Part shown: positions 16,661 to 25,806 of the stretch, one piece after another | How positions within the stretch are numbered: position 1 is the first letter of the stretch | Layout: each line of letters begins with the position of its first letter | NCBI GenBank assembly: GCA_965213845.1 | Contig: CBDCAI010000014.1 | Coordinates: 434,001 to 498,000, forward strand | Direction: 5' to 3' | Length of the DNA: 64,000 nucleotides | Source of the DNA: JBBROS01 sp965213845 | GTDB taxonomy: Bacteria; Pseudomonadota; Alphaproteobacteria; Acetobacterales; Acetobacteraceae | Position numbers and translations under genes: made by a program | The notes under the pieces: generated by a model | The model's database searches: none | Told to the model about the DNA's origin: nothing | The model's input: the letters and a program-made list of their open reading frames with translations, nothing else

Positions 16661-18051
16661 GCGGCGGCCTGCGCGATGCGGGCGAGGGCCTCGGTGCGGC
16701 CGAGGGCGGCCAGGGTGTCGTCGATCCCCGGGCTCATGGTGCTGCCGGTCAGGGCGGCGCGCAGCGGCTGGGCGACCTGGCCGAGCTTCTTGCCGCGGCT
16801 TTCGGCGTAGTGCCGCAACACGTCGTTCAGGGCGGGCGGCGTGAAGTCCGTCGCGCCCAGGGCGGCTGCCAGCTCGAACAGCATCGCCTTGTTGTCCTGC
16901 GTCAGCATGGCGGCGGCCTTCGGCTCGAACTCCAGCGGCAGGGGGCGGACCAGGAATGCACTGCTGTCAGCGAGTTCCGCCAGGGTCTTCGCGCGCTCCT
17001 TCAAGCCCGGCATCAGCATCCGGATGCGCGGCCCGGCGCCCGCCACGTCCAGCCCGGCCTTTTCCAGCCGCGCCAGCACGTCCGTCGTCAGCCTGTCGTC
17101 GTCGGCGCCGCGGAGATACACCCCGTTCACCTGGGTCAGCTTGGCGTAGTCCATGCGGCTCGCCGAACGCCCGACCTCGTCCATGGTGAACAGGCCGATG
17201 ACGGTGTCGCGGTCGACGATCTCGGTGTCGCCGTGCGACCAGCCGAGGCGCAGCAGGTAGTTGCACAGCGCCTCCGGCAGGTAGCCCTGCTCCTTGAACT
17301 CCATTAGGCCCACTGCGCCGTGCCGCTTGCTGAGCTTCGCGCCGTCCGCCCCGTGGATGAGCGGAATGTGGGCGAAGCGCGGGAGCGCCCACCCCATGGC
17401 GCGGAAGATCTGCACCTGGCGAAAGGTGTTGGTCAGGTGGTCGTCGCCGCGAATGACATGGGTGATGTCCATGTCGTGGTCGTCCACCACGACGGCGTGC
17501 AGGTAGGTCGGCGTGCCGTCGCTGCGCAGCACGATCAGGTCGTCGACCTCGGCATTGGCCACGCGGACCTCGCCCTGAACCATGTCGTCCACGACGGTCT
17601 CGCCGGTCTGCGGCGCCTTGAGCCGGATGACGGGCTTCACGCCCGGCGGGGCCTCGGCCGGGTCGCGGTCGCGCCACCGCCCGTCGTAGCGGGGCGGGCG
17701 GCCCTCGGCCATCGCGCGCTCCCGCATCTCCCTCAGCTCGTCGGGCGTGCAGTAGCAGCGATAGGCGTTGCCGCGGGCCAGCATCTCGAGCGCGACCTCG
17801 GTGTGCCGCGCCTGCCGGGTGGACTGGAACACGGGCGGCCGGTCGGGCGACAGGCCGAGCCAGGCAAGCCCGTCCAGGATCGCCTGGGTGAAGGCCGGCG
17901 TGCTGCGCTCCCGGTCGGTGTCCTCGATCCGCAGCAGGTACTCGCCGCCGTGGTGCCGCGTGAACAGGTAGTTGAACAAGGCCGTCCTCGCCCCGCCGAT
18001 ATGCAGCAGGCCGGTGGGGCTCGGGGCGAAGCGGGTGCGGACCGGTGACAT
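16657..18051 (-). CDS. gltX: Glutamyl-tRNA synthetase
   Basis: Class I synthetase of 464 residues. The HIGH motif is in RFAPSPTGLLHIGGART at the N-terminus, and the KMSKS loop is GAKLSKRHGAVG near 245. It has the CYC segment (YRCYCTPDEL) near 100. The C-terminal helical anticodon-binding domain ends at a TGA shared with the pyrB start. It is the first gene of the minus-strand chain that runs to 6199. Many alphaproteobacteria have two gltX paralogues and some use one on tRNA-Gln; whether this one is discriminating cannot be told here. The 105 bases upstream (18052-18156) are a divergent promoter region shared with the flavin monooxygenase. Confidence 0.96.
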   Translation of the reverse strand: MSPVRTRFAPSPTGLLHIGGARTALFNYLFTRHHGGEYLLRIEDTDRERSTPAFTQAILDGLAWLGLSPDRPPVFQSTRQARHTEVALEMLARGNAYRCYCTPDELREMRERAMAEGRPPRYDGRWRDRDPAEAPPGVKPVIRLKAPQTGETVVDDMVQGEVRVANAEVDDLIVLRSDGTPTYLHAVVVDDHDMDITHVIRGDDHLTNTFRQVQIFRAMGWALPRFAHIPLIHGADGAKLSKRHGAVGLMEFKEQGYLPEALCNYLLRLGWSHGDTEIVDRDTVIGLFTMDEVGRSASRMDYAKLTQVNGVYLRGADDDRLTTDVLARLEKAGLDVAGAGPRIRMLMPGLKERAKTLAELADSSAFLVRPLPLEFEPKAAAMLTQDNKAMLFELAAALGATDFTPPALNDVLRHYAESRGKKLGQVAQPLRAALTGSTMSPGIDDTLAALGRTEALARIAQAAA

Positions 18052-18156
18052 GGGCGGTGGTGTATCATGGTGGGCGGGGGTGGGAAGGGGAGTGGTGGCA
18101 TCCGATGCGCAATCCACCCTAGCTTCGCAGGCATCCCCCCCGACGGAGTCCGTCGC

Positions 18157-19497
18157 TTGCCGAAGAAGATGCACCTGGGTCTCGACTTCTCGTACAACCA
18201 CCTGGGCGGGCGGTGGCGGATGCCGGGCGGGTGGGACACGCACACCTTCCCCGATGTCGAGATGTTCGAGCATGTGGCGCGGGAGGCGGAGCGGGGGTGC
18301 CTCGACATGCTGTTCTCCGGCGACGGCACCGGGGTGCCGGACACGTGGCGCGGTTCCCGCGACGCGGCAGTCGAGTGGGGGATCAACTTTCCTCGGCAGG
18401 ACCTCAACCCCGTCATGGTGGCGATGTCGCGGGTGACGCGGCACATTGGCTTCGGGCTGACGTACTCCACGTCGTTCATGCATCCCTATTACCTGTCGCG
18501 GCTGATGAACTCGCTCGATCACCTGACCAAGGGGCGGATCGCGATGAACCTGGTTGCGTCCACCCGGCCGGCGGACTTCGCCAACTACGGCTACGACGGG
18601 CTGATGGAGCATGGTGCGCGCTACGACCGGATGGAGGAGTTCGTCGACGTGTGCCGCAAGCTGTGGGACGCGATCGAGCCCGATGCGGTGATCTGGGACC
18701 GGGCGACGGGCCGGGTCGCGGAGCCGTCCAAGGTGCACGGCATGTCGCACCAGGGGCGGTTCTTCAAGGTGGAGGGTCCGATGAACACCCCGCCCTCGCC
18801 GCAGGGGCGGCCGGTGCTGATCCAGGCCGGGGGGTCGCCGCGCGGCATCCGCGCCTCGGCCGCCGTGGCGGACGTGATCTTCGGGCCGGACATGGCGCTG
18901 GCGGCGCAGGTGAAGCACCGGGCCGCGCTCGATGCCGCGCTGATCGCGCTGGGGCGGGACCCCGCAAGCGTCCCCATCCTGTGGCAAACCCCCATCGTGG
19001 TGGCCGCAACCCACGCCGAGGCGGCGGCCCGGCGCGAGAGCCTGCTGACCGCCATCCCGCCCGAGGCCGTCGGCGCCTTCCTGTCGTACAACACGGGCTA
19101 CGACCTCTCGACCCTGCCGGGGCGGTTCCGGCTGTCCGAGCTGCAGGCGGAGATCGTCGCCAAGAACGGCTCGCCGATGGGGATCCTGTTCGACCTGGCG
19201 CATCGGCTGGGCGAGGACGCCGAGATGACGCGGGACGAGTTCCTGGAATACGGCGCCCGCTTCGCCACCGGCTACGACAAGACGATCTTCGGCACCGGGG
19301 TCGAGATGGCCGACACGTTGGAAGAGGCGTTCGAGGCGACCGGCAGCCGCGGCGGCTTCATGCTGGGCCACACGGTGGCGCTCCGGCACGACCTGCTGGG
19401 CATCGTGGACCTGCTGGTGCCGGAGTTGCAGCGGCGCGGCCGGTTCCGCACGGAATACACGGGCCGGACGCTGCGAGAGAACCTGATGGCGGACTGA
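18157..19497 (+). CDS. Bacterial luciferase-like FMN-dependent monooxygenase (NtaA/SnaA/DszA type)
   Basis: TIM-barrel flavin monooxygenase of about 446 residues, close in layout to nitrilotriacetate monooxygenase component A and DszA/SnaA. Recognisable blocks are HTFPDVEMFEHVAREAERGCLD, TYSTSFMHPYYLSRL, LDHLTKGRIAMNLVAS and RYDRMEEFVDVCRKLWD, then PVLIQAGGSPRG near the FMN site. The start is uncertain: TTG 18157 has GGAG about 9 bases upstream and gives MPKKMHLGLDF; ATG 18169 is the alternative. It needs reduced FMN from a separate reductase, and none is adjacent. Substrate unknown. Confidence 0.85.
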   Translation: MPKKMHLGLDFSYNHLGGRWRMPGGWDTHTFPDVEMFEHVAREAERGCLDMLFSGDGTGVPDTWRGSRDAAVEWGINFPRQDLNPVMVAMSRVTRHIGFGLTYSTSFMHPYYLSRLMNSLDHLTKGRIAMNLVASTRPADFANYGYDGLMEHGARYDRMEEFVDVCRKLWDAIEPDAVIWDRATGRVAEPSKVHGMSHQGRFFKVEGPMNTPPSPQGRPVLIQAGGSPRGIRASAAVADVIFGPDMALAAQVKHRAALDAALIALGRDPASVPILWQTPIVVAATHAEAAARRESLLTAIPPEAVGAFLSYNTGYDLSTLPGRFRLSELQAEIVAKNGSPMGILFDLAHRLGEDAEMTRDEFLEYGARFATGYDKTIFGTGVEMADTLEEAFEATGSRGGFMLGHTVALRHDLLGIVDLLVPELQRRGRFRTEYTGRTLRENLMAD

Positions 19498-19634
19498 CGC
19501 GGGAGCCACGCTCGTCATCGACCCCGCCGGTGCCATGTCTCCGATCTCCGCGGTCTGCGTGTCTCCTTGGTCCGGCATCGCGTCATGCCCGCTGGCGCAT
19601 TGGTCTGCCGCGCCGATCGTGGCAGGCTTCGCGC

Positions 19635-21791
19635 GTGAACCAGATGGCCGCCGCGATGGGCTGGGCTTGGCCGGGCCGGTGGCGGCCATGGGCCACGGAT
19701 GCCCTTGCCGCCTGGGTTGCGGCCGAGCGGGGGCGGTTCGTGCCCTGGCTCGCGGTGGCGATGGTGGCCGGCGCGGCAGGCGAGTTCGCGCTTCGGACCG
19801 AACCGGGCTGGTGGTGGGGCCTGGCCTGCGTCGGCGTCTGCACAGCGGGGCTTGCGGCCGGATGGCGGTTCGTGGGCGTGCGGGCGTGGCTGCTGCAGGT
19901 CCTGGCGCTCGGGCTGGGCTTCGCAGCGGCCCAGTGGGCGACCGGACGCGCCCTGCCCATGGAGCTGCTGCCTACCCGCGCCGTGGTGCTGTCCGGCACC
20001 GTCCGCGGCGTGGACGTGCTGCCGGACGGACGACGCCTGGTGCTGGGCGACGTGCACCTCGCCGCCGACCCGGCCCCGCTCGCCCGGCTGATCCGCATCC
20101 GCATGAAGCGGGGCGACACCACGGAGGTGGCGACCGGCGACCGGATCGAGGTCCGGGCGGTGCTGCGCGCCCCGGCGCCGCCCGCCTATCCCGGCGCGTG
20201 GGACCAGCAGCGCGACGCCTGGTTCTCCGGCATCGGCGGCGGCGGAACGGCGCTTAACCCGGTCCTGGTGCGCGACCGCGCGACGCAGGCGGCGCTCGCC
20301 ACCCGCGTGCAGGCGGTGCGTGAGGCGGTGGCGGCCCAGGCGATGGCGGCCTTGCCTGGGGTCGCGGGGGCGGTGGCGGCCACATTGCTGACCGGCAGCA
20401 CCCGCGCCATCCCGGAGGCGGACCGCGCGGCATTCCGCGATTCCGGCCTGGCGCACCTTCTCGCGGTGGCCGGGCTGCACATCGGCATCGTGATGGGGCT
20501 GTTCATGCTGGGCACCCGGCTGGCGCTGGCGGCCTGGCCGCATGCGGCGCTGCACTGGCCGACGAAGGCCATCGCCGCCGGGGTGGCGCTGACCGCGGGG
20601 GCCGGATACCTGGTGCTGACCGGGGCGCACGTGCCAATCCTGCGGTCGTTCGCCATGGCTTGCCTGGTCACGCTGGGGGTCGCGGTCGGGCGGCGCGCCT
20701 TGTCCGTGCGGGGCCTGGCCCTGGCCGCTGCGCTGCTGGTGCTGGCCGCCCCGCAGGAGGTGGTGGGCGTCAGCTTCCAGATGAGCTTCGCCGCGGTGCT
20801 CGCGCTGATCGCGGGGTACGAGGCGGCGCGGCCGCTGTTCGCGCGCCTGTACGGCGGGGGGTGGCGCCGCGTGGCGGTGCACGGGTCGATGCTGGTGCTG
20901 ACCAGCCTGCTCGCCGGCACGGCTTCGGCCCCCTATGGCGCGTATCACTTCGGCCATGTGCAGCTCTATTTCATCGCTGCCAACGTGGTCGCGGTGCCGC
21001 TGACGGCGTTCTGGGTGCTGCCCTGGGGCGTGGTGGCCCTGGCGCTGATGCCGCTGGGCCTGGCGGGGTGGGCCTTCGTGCCGATGGGCTGGGGACTGCA
21101 GGCGATCATCGGGGTCGCGCGGGCGGTCAGCGCCTGGCCCGCGGCGACGCTGCCGGTGCCGCCGACGCCGGGATGGGGGCTGGCGGTGTTCAGCCTGGGC
21201 CTGGTCTGGCTGTGCCTGTGGCGCACCCGGCTGCGGCTGGTGGGCGTGCCGATCATGCTCGCGGGGCTGCTGTCGCCCGCGGTCACGCCATTGCCGGATC
21301 TGCTGGTGTCCAACGAAGGGCGGCTGATCGCGCTGCGCGGGCCGGACGGCTACCGGCTGCAGTCGGGCGCGGGCGCGTCGCGGTTCGTGCGCGACGCCTG
21401 GCGCGACCACCTGGCCACGGGGCCGCTTCTGCCGCTGGGGCCGGGATGCGACCCCACCACGTGCCGGGTGGCCGACGTGCTGCTGCTGCGGGAGGGGGTG
21501 CACGCGGCGGACTGCGCCGGGGTGGGCCTCGTGGTGTCGGCCGAGCCGGCGCGCGGGGTCTGCCCCGGGGCGGCGCTGCTGGATCGGTTCACCGTGTGGC
21601 GCGACGGGGCGCATGCCGTGTGGTTGCGGCCCCAGGGCGCGTTCGTGCTATCGGACCGGGCCGACCGGGGCGAACGGCCCTGGGTGCCGGCCGCCCCCGT
21701 GCCGGGCCGCCGCCGCACCAACCTGCCGATGGCGCCCAGCGAGGCGTTGCCGGGAGATCCCGGGGCGGCCGACAAGGATAAGGAACCATGA
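19635..21791 (+). CDS. comEC: ComEC/Rec2 family DNA-uptake channel protein
   Basis: Inner-membrane protein of about 718 residues. After N-terminal membrane segments there is a DUF4131-type OB region (about 110-200), then the competence domain with LLTGSTRAIPEADRAAFRDSG, LAHLLAVAGLHIG and VPILRSFAMACL, and about ten hydrophobic segments. The C-terminus (from about residue 555) is soluble, Cys-containing and lacks the HxHxDH metallo-beta-lactamase motif, so this is the nuclease-free form. The GTG start at 19635 has AGG upstream; ATG 19644 is also possible. It overlaps the next gene by ATGA. ComEC translocates single-stranded DNA in competent bacteria; whether this species is competent is not known. 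Confidence 0.88.
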   Translation: MNQMAAAMGWAWPGRWRPWATDALAAWVAAERGRFVPWLAVAMVAGAAGEFALRTEPGWWWGLACVGVCTAGLAAGWRFVGVRAWLLQVLALGLGFAAAQWATGRALPMELLPTRAVVLSGTVRGVDVLPDGRRLVLGDVHLAADPAPLARLIRIRMKRGDTTEVATGDRIEVRAVLRAPAPPAYPGAWDQQRDAWFSGIGGGGTALNPVLVRDRATQAALATRVQAVREAVAAQAMAALPGVAGAVAATLLTGSTRAIPEADRAAFRDSGLAHLLAVAGLHIGIVMGLFMLGTRLALAAWPHAALHWPTKAIAAGVALTAGAGYLVLTGAHVPILRSFAMACLVTLGVAVGRRALSVRGLALAAALLVLAAPQEVVGVSFQMSFAAVLALIAGYEAARPLFARLYGGGWRRVAVHGSMLVLTSLLAGTASAPYGAYHFGHVQLYFIAANVVAVPLTAFWVLPWGVVALALMPLGLAGWAFVPMGWGLQAIIGVARAVSAWPAATLPVPPTPGWGLAVFSLGLVWLCLWRTRLRLVGVPIMLAGLLSPAVTPLPDLLVSNEGRLIALRGPDGYRLQSGAGASRFVRDAWRDHLATGPLLPLGPGCDPTTCRVADVLLLREGVHAADCAGVGLVVSAEPARGVCPGAALLDRFTVWRDGAHAVWLRPQGAFVLSDRADRGERPWVPAAPVPGRRRTNLPMAPSEALPGDPGAADKDKEP

Positions 21792-22792
21792 TGCAAGCGA
21801 CGTTCGACCCGGTCCCTGCCACGATGCCAGCCGTGGAGATGCGTGGCGCGGGCGGTCCCGAGGTGCTGCACTTGACCACCCGCCCGGTGCCGGCGCCCCG
21901 GGCGCACGAAGTGCTGGTGCAGGTGGCGGCGGCCGGGGTGAACGGGCCGGACATGATGCAGCGCAAGGGCCTGTATCCGCCGCCGCCCGGCGCCTCGGAC
22001 CTGCTGGGGCTCGAGATCTCCGGGACCGTGGTGGCACGCGGCGCGGCCGTGACGCAGTGGGCGGTCGGCGACACGGTGTGTGCGCTGACGGATGGCGGCG
22101 GCTATGCCGGGTTCTGCGTGGCCGATGCGGCGCAGTGCCTGCCGATCCCGGAGGGCGTGCCGATCCAGGATGCGGCGGGCCTGCCGGAGACGTTCATCAC
22201 CGTCTGGAGCAACCTGTTCCTCGAGGGCGGACTGAAATCCGGCGACACGCTGCTGGTGCATGGCGGCGCCGGCGGGATCGGCACGACCGCCATCCAGCTG
22301 GGCCATGCCTTCGGCGCCCGCGTGTTCGCGACCGACAGCCCGGCCGAACGCTGCCGCGTCTGCACCGAGCTGGGGGCGGACCGGGTGATCGACTACGCGG
22401 AAGAAGACTTCGTGGAGGTGCTGCGCCAGGCCGGCGGGGCCAGCATGATCCTGGACATCGTCGGCGGCCCCTATATCGAGCGCAACATCAAGGCCGCCGC
22501 CCCAGGGGCGCGGATCGTGCAGCTGGCCTTCGCCCTGGGCTCGAAGGTCGAGGTGAACCTGATGCCCGTTATGCTGAAGCGCATCACCTACACCGGCTCC
22601 ACGCTGCGGACCCGCCCGGCCGCATTCAAGGCCCGGGCGGTGGCGGAGCTGCGGGACCAGGTGTGGCCCAGGATCGCCGCAGGCGCGATCCGGACGGTGA
22701 CGAACGAGGTGTTCCCGATGGCCCGGGCCGCCGAGGCGCATGCCCGGATGCAGGCGGCGGGGCATACGGGCAAGATCCTGCTGGTGCCGTGA
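21788..22792 (+). CDS. NAD(P)H-quinone oxidoreductase-like MDR protein (PIG3/QOR group)
   Basis: Medium-chain dehydrogenase/reductase without structural-zinc cysteines, 334 residues. An N-terminal GroES-like domain includes VAAAGVNGPDMMQRKGLYPPP and LGLEISGTV. The Rossmann nucleotide-binding domain has LLVHGGAGGIGTTAIQLG, with TDSPAERC at the likely NADP-phosphate contact. The overall pattern resembles the p53-inducible PIG3 quinone reductase branch. It is translationally coupled to comEC by an ATGA overlap, although no functional link is obvious. Exact substrate not determined. Confidence 0.88.
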   Translation: MMQATFDPVPATMPAVEMRGAGGPEVLHLTTRPVPAPRAHEVLVQVAAAGVNGPDMMQRKGLYPPPPGASDLLGLEISGTVVARGAAVTQWAVGDTVCALTDGGGYAGFCVADAAQCLPIPEGVPIQDAAGLPETFITVWSNLFLEGGLKSGDTLLVHGGAGGIGTTAIQLGHAFGARVFATDSPAERCRVCTELGADRVIDYAEEDFVEVLRQAGGASMILDIVGGPYIERNIKAAAPGARIVQLAFALGSKVEVNLMPVMLKRITYTGSTLRTRPAAFKARAVAELRDQVWPRIAAGAIRTVTNEVFPMARAAEAHARMQAAGHTGKILLVP

Positions 22793-22890
22793 CGCGTGCC
22801 GGCCGAAATGCCGGTTTCCCATAGGCGGCGGCCTGGACTAGCTTGCCCGACCCGTCTGTCCCGCCCGCTTGGCCCTGCTGGAGTTGTCCG

Positions 22891-23769
22891 ATGTTCAAGG
22901 GTTCCCTGGTCGCCCTGATCACCCCGATGCGCCCTGACGGCGCGGTTGACGAGGAAGCGTTCCGACAATTCGTCGACTGGCAGATCGGCCAGGGCACGGA
23001 CGGGATCGTGCCCGTGGGCACGACGGGCGAGAGCCCGACGCTGAGCCACGAGGAGCATTGCCGCGTGGTCGAGATTGCCGTCGAGGTGGCAGCCGGGCGC
23101 GTGCCGGTGATCGCGGGCGCCGGGTCCAACAGCACGGCGGAGGCGGTATACTTCACCCGGCACGCGAAGTCGGTGGGGGCCGATGCGGCGCTGGTCGTGA
23201 CGCCCTATTACAACAAGCCGACCCAGGAGGGGCTGGCGCTGCACTTCACCGCCATCGCCGATTCGGCCGACCTGCCGATCCTGATCTACAACATCCCGTC
23301 GCGCAGCGTGGTGGACATGTCCGTGGAGACGATGGCGCGCCTGGCCAAGCACCCGAACATCGTCGGCGTGAAGGACAGCACCGCCAACCTGGCGCGCCCG
23401 CTGCACACGCGGGCGGCCTGCGGGGCCGGGTTCGTGCAGCTGTCGGGCGAGGACCACACGGCGCTGTCGTTCCTGGCGGCGGGCGGCCACGGCTGCATCA
23501 GCGTGACCGCGAACGTCGCCCCGGCGCTGTGCAGCGAAATGCACGATGCCTGGCAGGCCGGCGACACCGTCCGCGCGATGGCCCTGCAGGACCGGCTGCT
23601 GGCGCTGCACGACGCGATGTTCACCGAGACCAGCCCGGGCCCGGTCAAGTACGCCGCGAGCCTGCTGGGCCATGGGTCGGACCATTGCCGGCTGCCGATG
23701 GCGCCGCTGGGCGAGGCGGGCCGGGCGCAGGTGCGCGCGGCGATGACGGGGGCCGGGCTCCTCAACTGA
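22891..23769 (+). CDS. dapA: 4-Hydroxy-tetrahydrodipicolinate synthase
   Basis: Condenses pyruvate with aspartate semialdehyde, the first committed step to diaminopimelate and lysine. 292 residues, the normal TIM-barrel length. The Schiff-base lysine is Lys161 in IVGVKDSTANL, and the catalytic tyrosine is Tyr133 in LIYNIPSRS. The signatures GTTGESPTLSHEE and VVTPYYNKPTQEG are intact. GGAG lies 8 bases before ATG 22891; in-frame sequence upstream of it is not DapA-like. The stop TGA shares one base with the smpB ATG. Confidence 0.97.
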   Translation: MFKGSLVALITPMRPDGAVDEEAFRQFVDWQIGQGTDGIVPVGTTGESPTLSHEEHCRVVEIAVEVAAGRVPVIAGAGSNSTAEAVYFTRHAKSVGADAALVVTPYYNKPTQEGLALHFTAIADSADLPILIYNIPSRSVVDMSVETMARLAKHPNIVGVKDSTANLARPLHTRAACGAGFVQLSGEDHTALSFLAAGGHGCISVTANVAPALCSEMHDAWQAGDTVRAMALQDRLLALHDAMFTETSPGPVKYAASLLGHGSDHCRLPMAPLGEAGRAQVRAAMTGAGLLN

Positions 23770-24254
23770 TGGCAGCGACGACCAAGAAGTCCGGCCTGAT
23801 CAGCCACGGCATCGCCTCGCAGAACCGCAAGGCGCGGTTCGACTACACGATCAAGCAGACGATGGAGGCCGGGCTCGTGCTGAAGGGCCCGGAGGTCAAA
23901 AGCCTGCGGCACGGGCGCGCGACGCTGACCGAGGCCTGGGCCGGCGAGCGGGAAGGGGAGCTGTTCCTGTTCAACTGCTACATCCCGGAATACCAGGGCG
24001 GCGTGCTGAGCCGGTTCGAGCCGCGGGCCCCGCGCAAGCTGCTGCTCAAGCGCAAGCAGATCGACGCCCTGGTCGGCGCGACCACGCGCGACGGCATGAC
24101 GCTGGTGCCGCTCGACATCCACTTCAACGAGCGGGGCGTGGCCAAGGTGCTGATCGGCGTCGGCGAGGGACGCAAGAAGCAGGACAAGCGGCACGCGATC
24201 GCCGCCCGGGACTGGCAGCGCGACAAGGCGCGGCTGATGCGGGAAAAGGGCTAG
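23769..24254 (+). CDS. smpB: SsrA (tmRNA)-binding protein SmpB
   Basis: Brings tmRNA to stalled ribosomes for trans-translation. 161 residues. Recognisable blocks are NRKARFDYTIKQTMEAGLVL, GPEVKSLRHGRA, the YIPEY segment with basic residues after it, and RGVAKVLIGVGEGRKKQDKR. The C-terminal tail KKQDKRHAIAARDWQRDKARL is the part that enters the mRNA channel. Start ATG 23769 overlaps the dapA stop (TGATG), so the two are co-translated. The dapA-smpB order is common in alphaproteobacteria. Confidence 0.97.
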   Translation: MAATTKKSGLISHGIASQNRKARFDYTIKQTMEAGLVLKGPEVKSLRHGRATLTEAWAGEREGELFLFNCYIPEYQGGVLSRFEPRAPRKLLLKRKQIDALVGATTRDGMTLVPLDIHFNERGVAKVLIGVGEGRKKQDKRHAIAARDWQRDKARLMREKG

Positions 24255-24258
24255 CGGG

Positions 24259-25152
24259 ATGCGGATGCGAACGTGGACGCGGGGCCTGCTGCTGCTTCTG
24301 GCCGGCTGCGCGACCCCGGCGGCGACGGGCGCGCCCGGCCCGGTCGGCGCCGCGTCGGGCCCTTATCGGGAACAGACGCACATGATCCCGATGCGCGAGG
24401 CGGATGGCAGCGCGGCGCTGCTGCTGGGCCGGGTCTGCCGCCCGGCGGGCGACGCCCCGGCCCGTGTGGTCGTGGTCGCGCATGGCTCCCCGCCCGTGGC
24501 ATCGGCCCGCGGAACGATGACGCTGACGAACTGCGCGAGCGAGGCGGTCCAGTGGTTCCTGTCGCGCGGCTACCTGGTCGTGACGGCGCTTCGGCGCGGC
24601 TATGGCGGGACGGGCGGGGCCTATGCGGAAGACTCCGGCGACTGCGCCACATCGAGCTACGAACGGGCCGCGCGCGAGTCGGCGCGAGACCTGGCGGCGA
24701 TCGTCGAGTATGCGACGGGACTGCCCTATGCGCGCCCGGATGGGGCGGTCGTGGTGGGCCAGTCTGCCGGGGGGTGGGCCAGCGTCGGCCTCGATGCGCA
24801 GCCGCACCCGAAGGTGGCGGCGCTGGTCAGCATGGCGGGCGGGCGGGGCGGGCACATGGGAAACCGGCCGTTCAACAACTGCCGCCCGGAGAACCTGGTG
24901 GCCGCCGCCGGCATCCTGGGGCGGACGGCCGGCACGCCGATGCTGTGGGTCTACACGGCCAACGACAGCTATTTCGGCCCCCCGATCTCGGCCCCGATGC
25001 ACGCGGCGTTCACGCAGGCCGGGGGCCGGGCGACCCTGGTGGCGCTGCCTGCGTTCGGCGAGGATGGGCACCAGTTGTTCTTTGGACGCGGCGGCTCACT
25101 TATATGGGGGCCGCCGATGGAGCGGTACTTGGCGCAGCAGGGGGCATCATGA
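24259..25152 (+). CDS. Alpha/beta-hydrolase lipoprotein (dienelactone hydrolase-like)
   Basis: Predicted lipoprotein hydrolase of 297 residues. The lipobox is LLAG-C with Cys17. The alpha/beta core has a nucleophile elbow VVGQSAGGWAS (Ser169), an acid in YTANDSYFG and a His in GEDGHQLFFG. A wide loop after the first strands holds GSPPVASARGT, and Cys pairs occur at TNCASE and GDCATSS, possible disulfides in the periplasm. It starts 4 bases after smpB and overlaps the glutathione peroxidase gene by ATGA. Substrate not known. Confidence 0.82.
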   Translation: MRMRTWTRGLLLLLAGCATPAATGAPGPVGAASGPYREQTHMIPMREADGSAALLLGRVCRPAGDAPARVVVVAHGSPPVASARGTMTLTNCASEAVQWFLSRGYLVVTALRRGYGGTGGAYAEDSGDCATSSYERAARESARDLAAIVEYATGLPYARPDGAVVVGQSAGGWASVGLDAQPHPKVAALVSMAGGRGGHMGNRPFNNCRPENLVAAAGILGRTAGTPMLWVYTANDSYFGPPISAPMHAAFTQAGGRATLVALPAFGEDGHQLFFGRGGSLIWGPPMERYLAQQGAS

Positions 25153-25736
25153 GCATCACCCGACGCACGACACTCGGCTCGGCCTTGGCGGTCACTGCCC
25201 TGGCGGGGATCGCCGGAGGCAGTGGCGCCCGGGCAGCGGATGCCGGGAGTGCCGGGCCGGGGCTCGCCTGGCAGTTCAAGATGACGTCCATCGACGAAGG
25301 CGCGCTCGACTTCGCGGATTATCGCGGCAAGGTGCTGCTGGTGGTGAACACCGCCAGCTTCTGCGGCTACACGCCCCAGTACACGCAGCTGGAGGCGCTG
25401 CACCGGGAGCTCGGGCCGCGGGGGTTCGCGGTGATCGGCATCCCCAGCCAGGATTTCGGCCAGGAGAAGGACAGCAACGGCGCCGTGAAGGAGTTCTGCG
25501 AGCTGACCTATGGCGTGGACTTCCCGATGTCCGGCATCAGCCATGTCCGTGGACGTGAGGCGGCGCCGTTCTATCGCTGGGTCCGCGACCAGACGAAGTG
25601 GGAGCCGAAGTGGAACTTCTACAAGGTCCTGGTGGGCCGCGACGGCACGGTGCTCGGCACCTACAGCTCGGACGACACGCCCGACCAGGGCAAGCTGCAC
25701 GTCGCCATCGACGACGCGGTGTCGCGGACGGCCTGA
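25149..25736 (+). CDS. Exported glutathione peroxidase family protein
   Basis: Thiol peroxidase of the GPx family, 195 residues, longer than cytosolic forms because of an N-terminal Tat-type signal (ITRRTTLGSALAVTALAG, cleavage near residue 30). The peroxidatic cysteine is Cys72 in NTASFCGYTPQYTQLEAL. The supporting Gln and Trp-Asn are in PSQDFGQE and EPKWNFYKVLV. Non-seleno bacterial GPx enzymes usually use thioredoxin rather than glutathione, and the periplasmic reductant here is unknown. Its stop lies in the first copy of the 19-bp tandem repeat. Confidence 0.9.
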   Translation: MSITRRTTLGSALAVTALAGIAGGSGARAADAGSAGPGLAWQFKMTSIDEGALDFADYRGKVLLVVNTASFCGYTPQYTQLEALHRELGPRGFAVIGIPSQDFGQEKDSNGAVKEFCELTYGVDFPMSGISHVRGREAAPFYRWVRDQTKWEPKWNFYKVLVGRDGTVLGTYSSDDTPDQGKLHVAIDDAVSRTA

Positions 25737-25806
25737 TGACTCAGGCCGGGCCTGACAACTCAGGCCGGGCCTGATGACTCAGGCCGGGCCTGATGACTCA
25801 GGCCGG
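25731..25806. repeat. Four-copy 19-bp palindromic tandem repeat between convergent genes
   Basis: Four head-to-tail copies of GCCTGATGACTCAGGCCGG at 25731, 25750, 25769 and 25788; copy 2 differs by two bases (ACAAC for ATGAC). Each copy contains a 7-bp inverted repeat, GGCCTGA-TGAC-TCAGGCC, so each can form its own hairpin in either strand's RNA. The stop codons of the peroxidase gene (25734-25736) and of the glycosylase gene on the other strand (25798-25800) both lie within it. It probably serves as a bidirectional transcript end. Confidence 0.9.
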
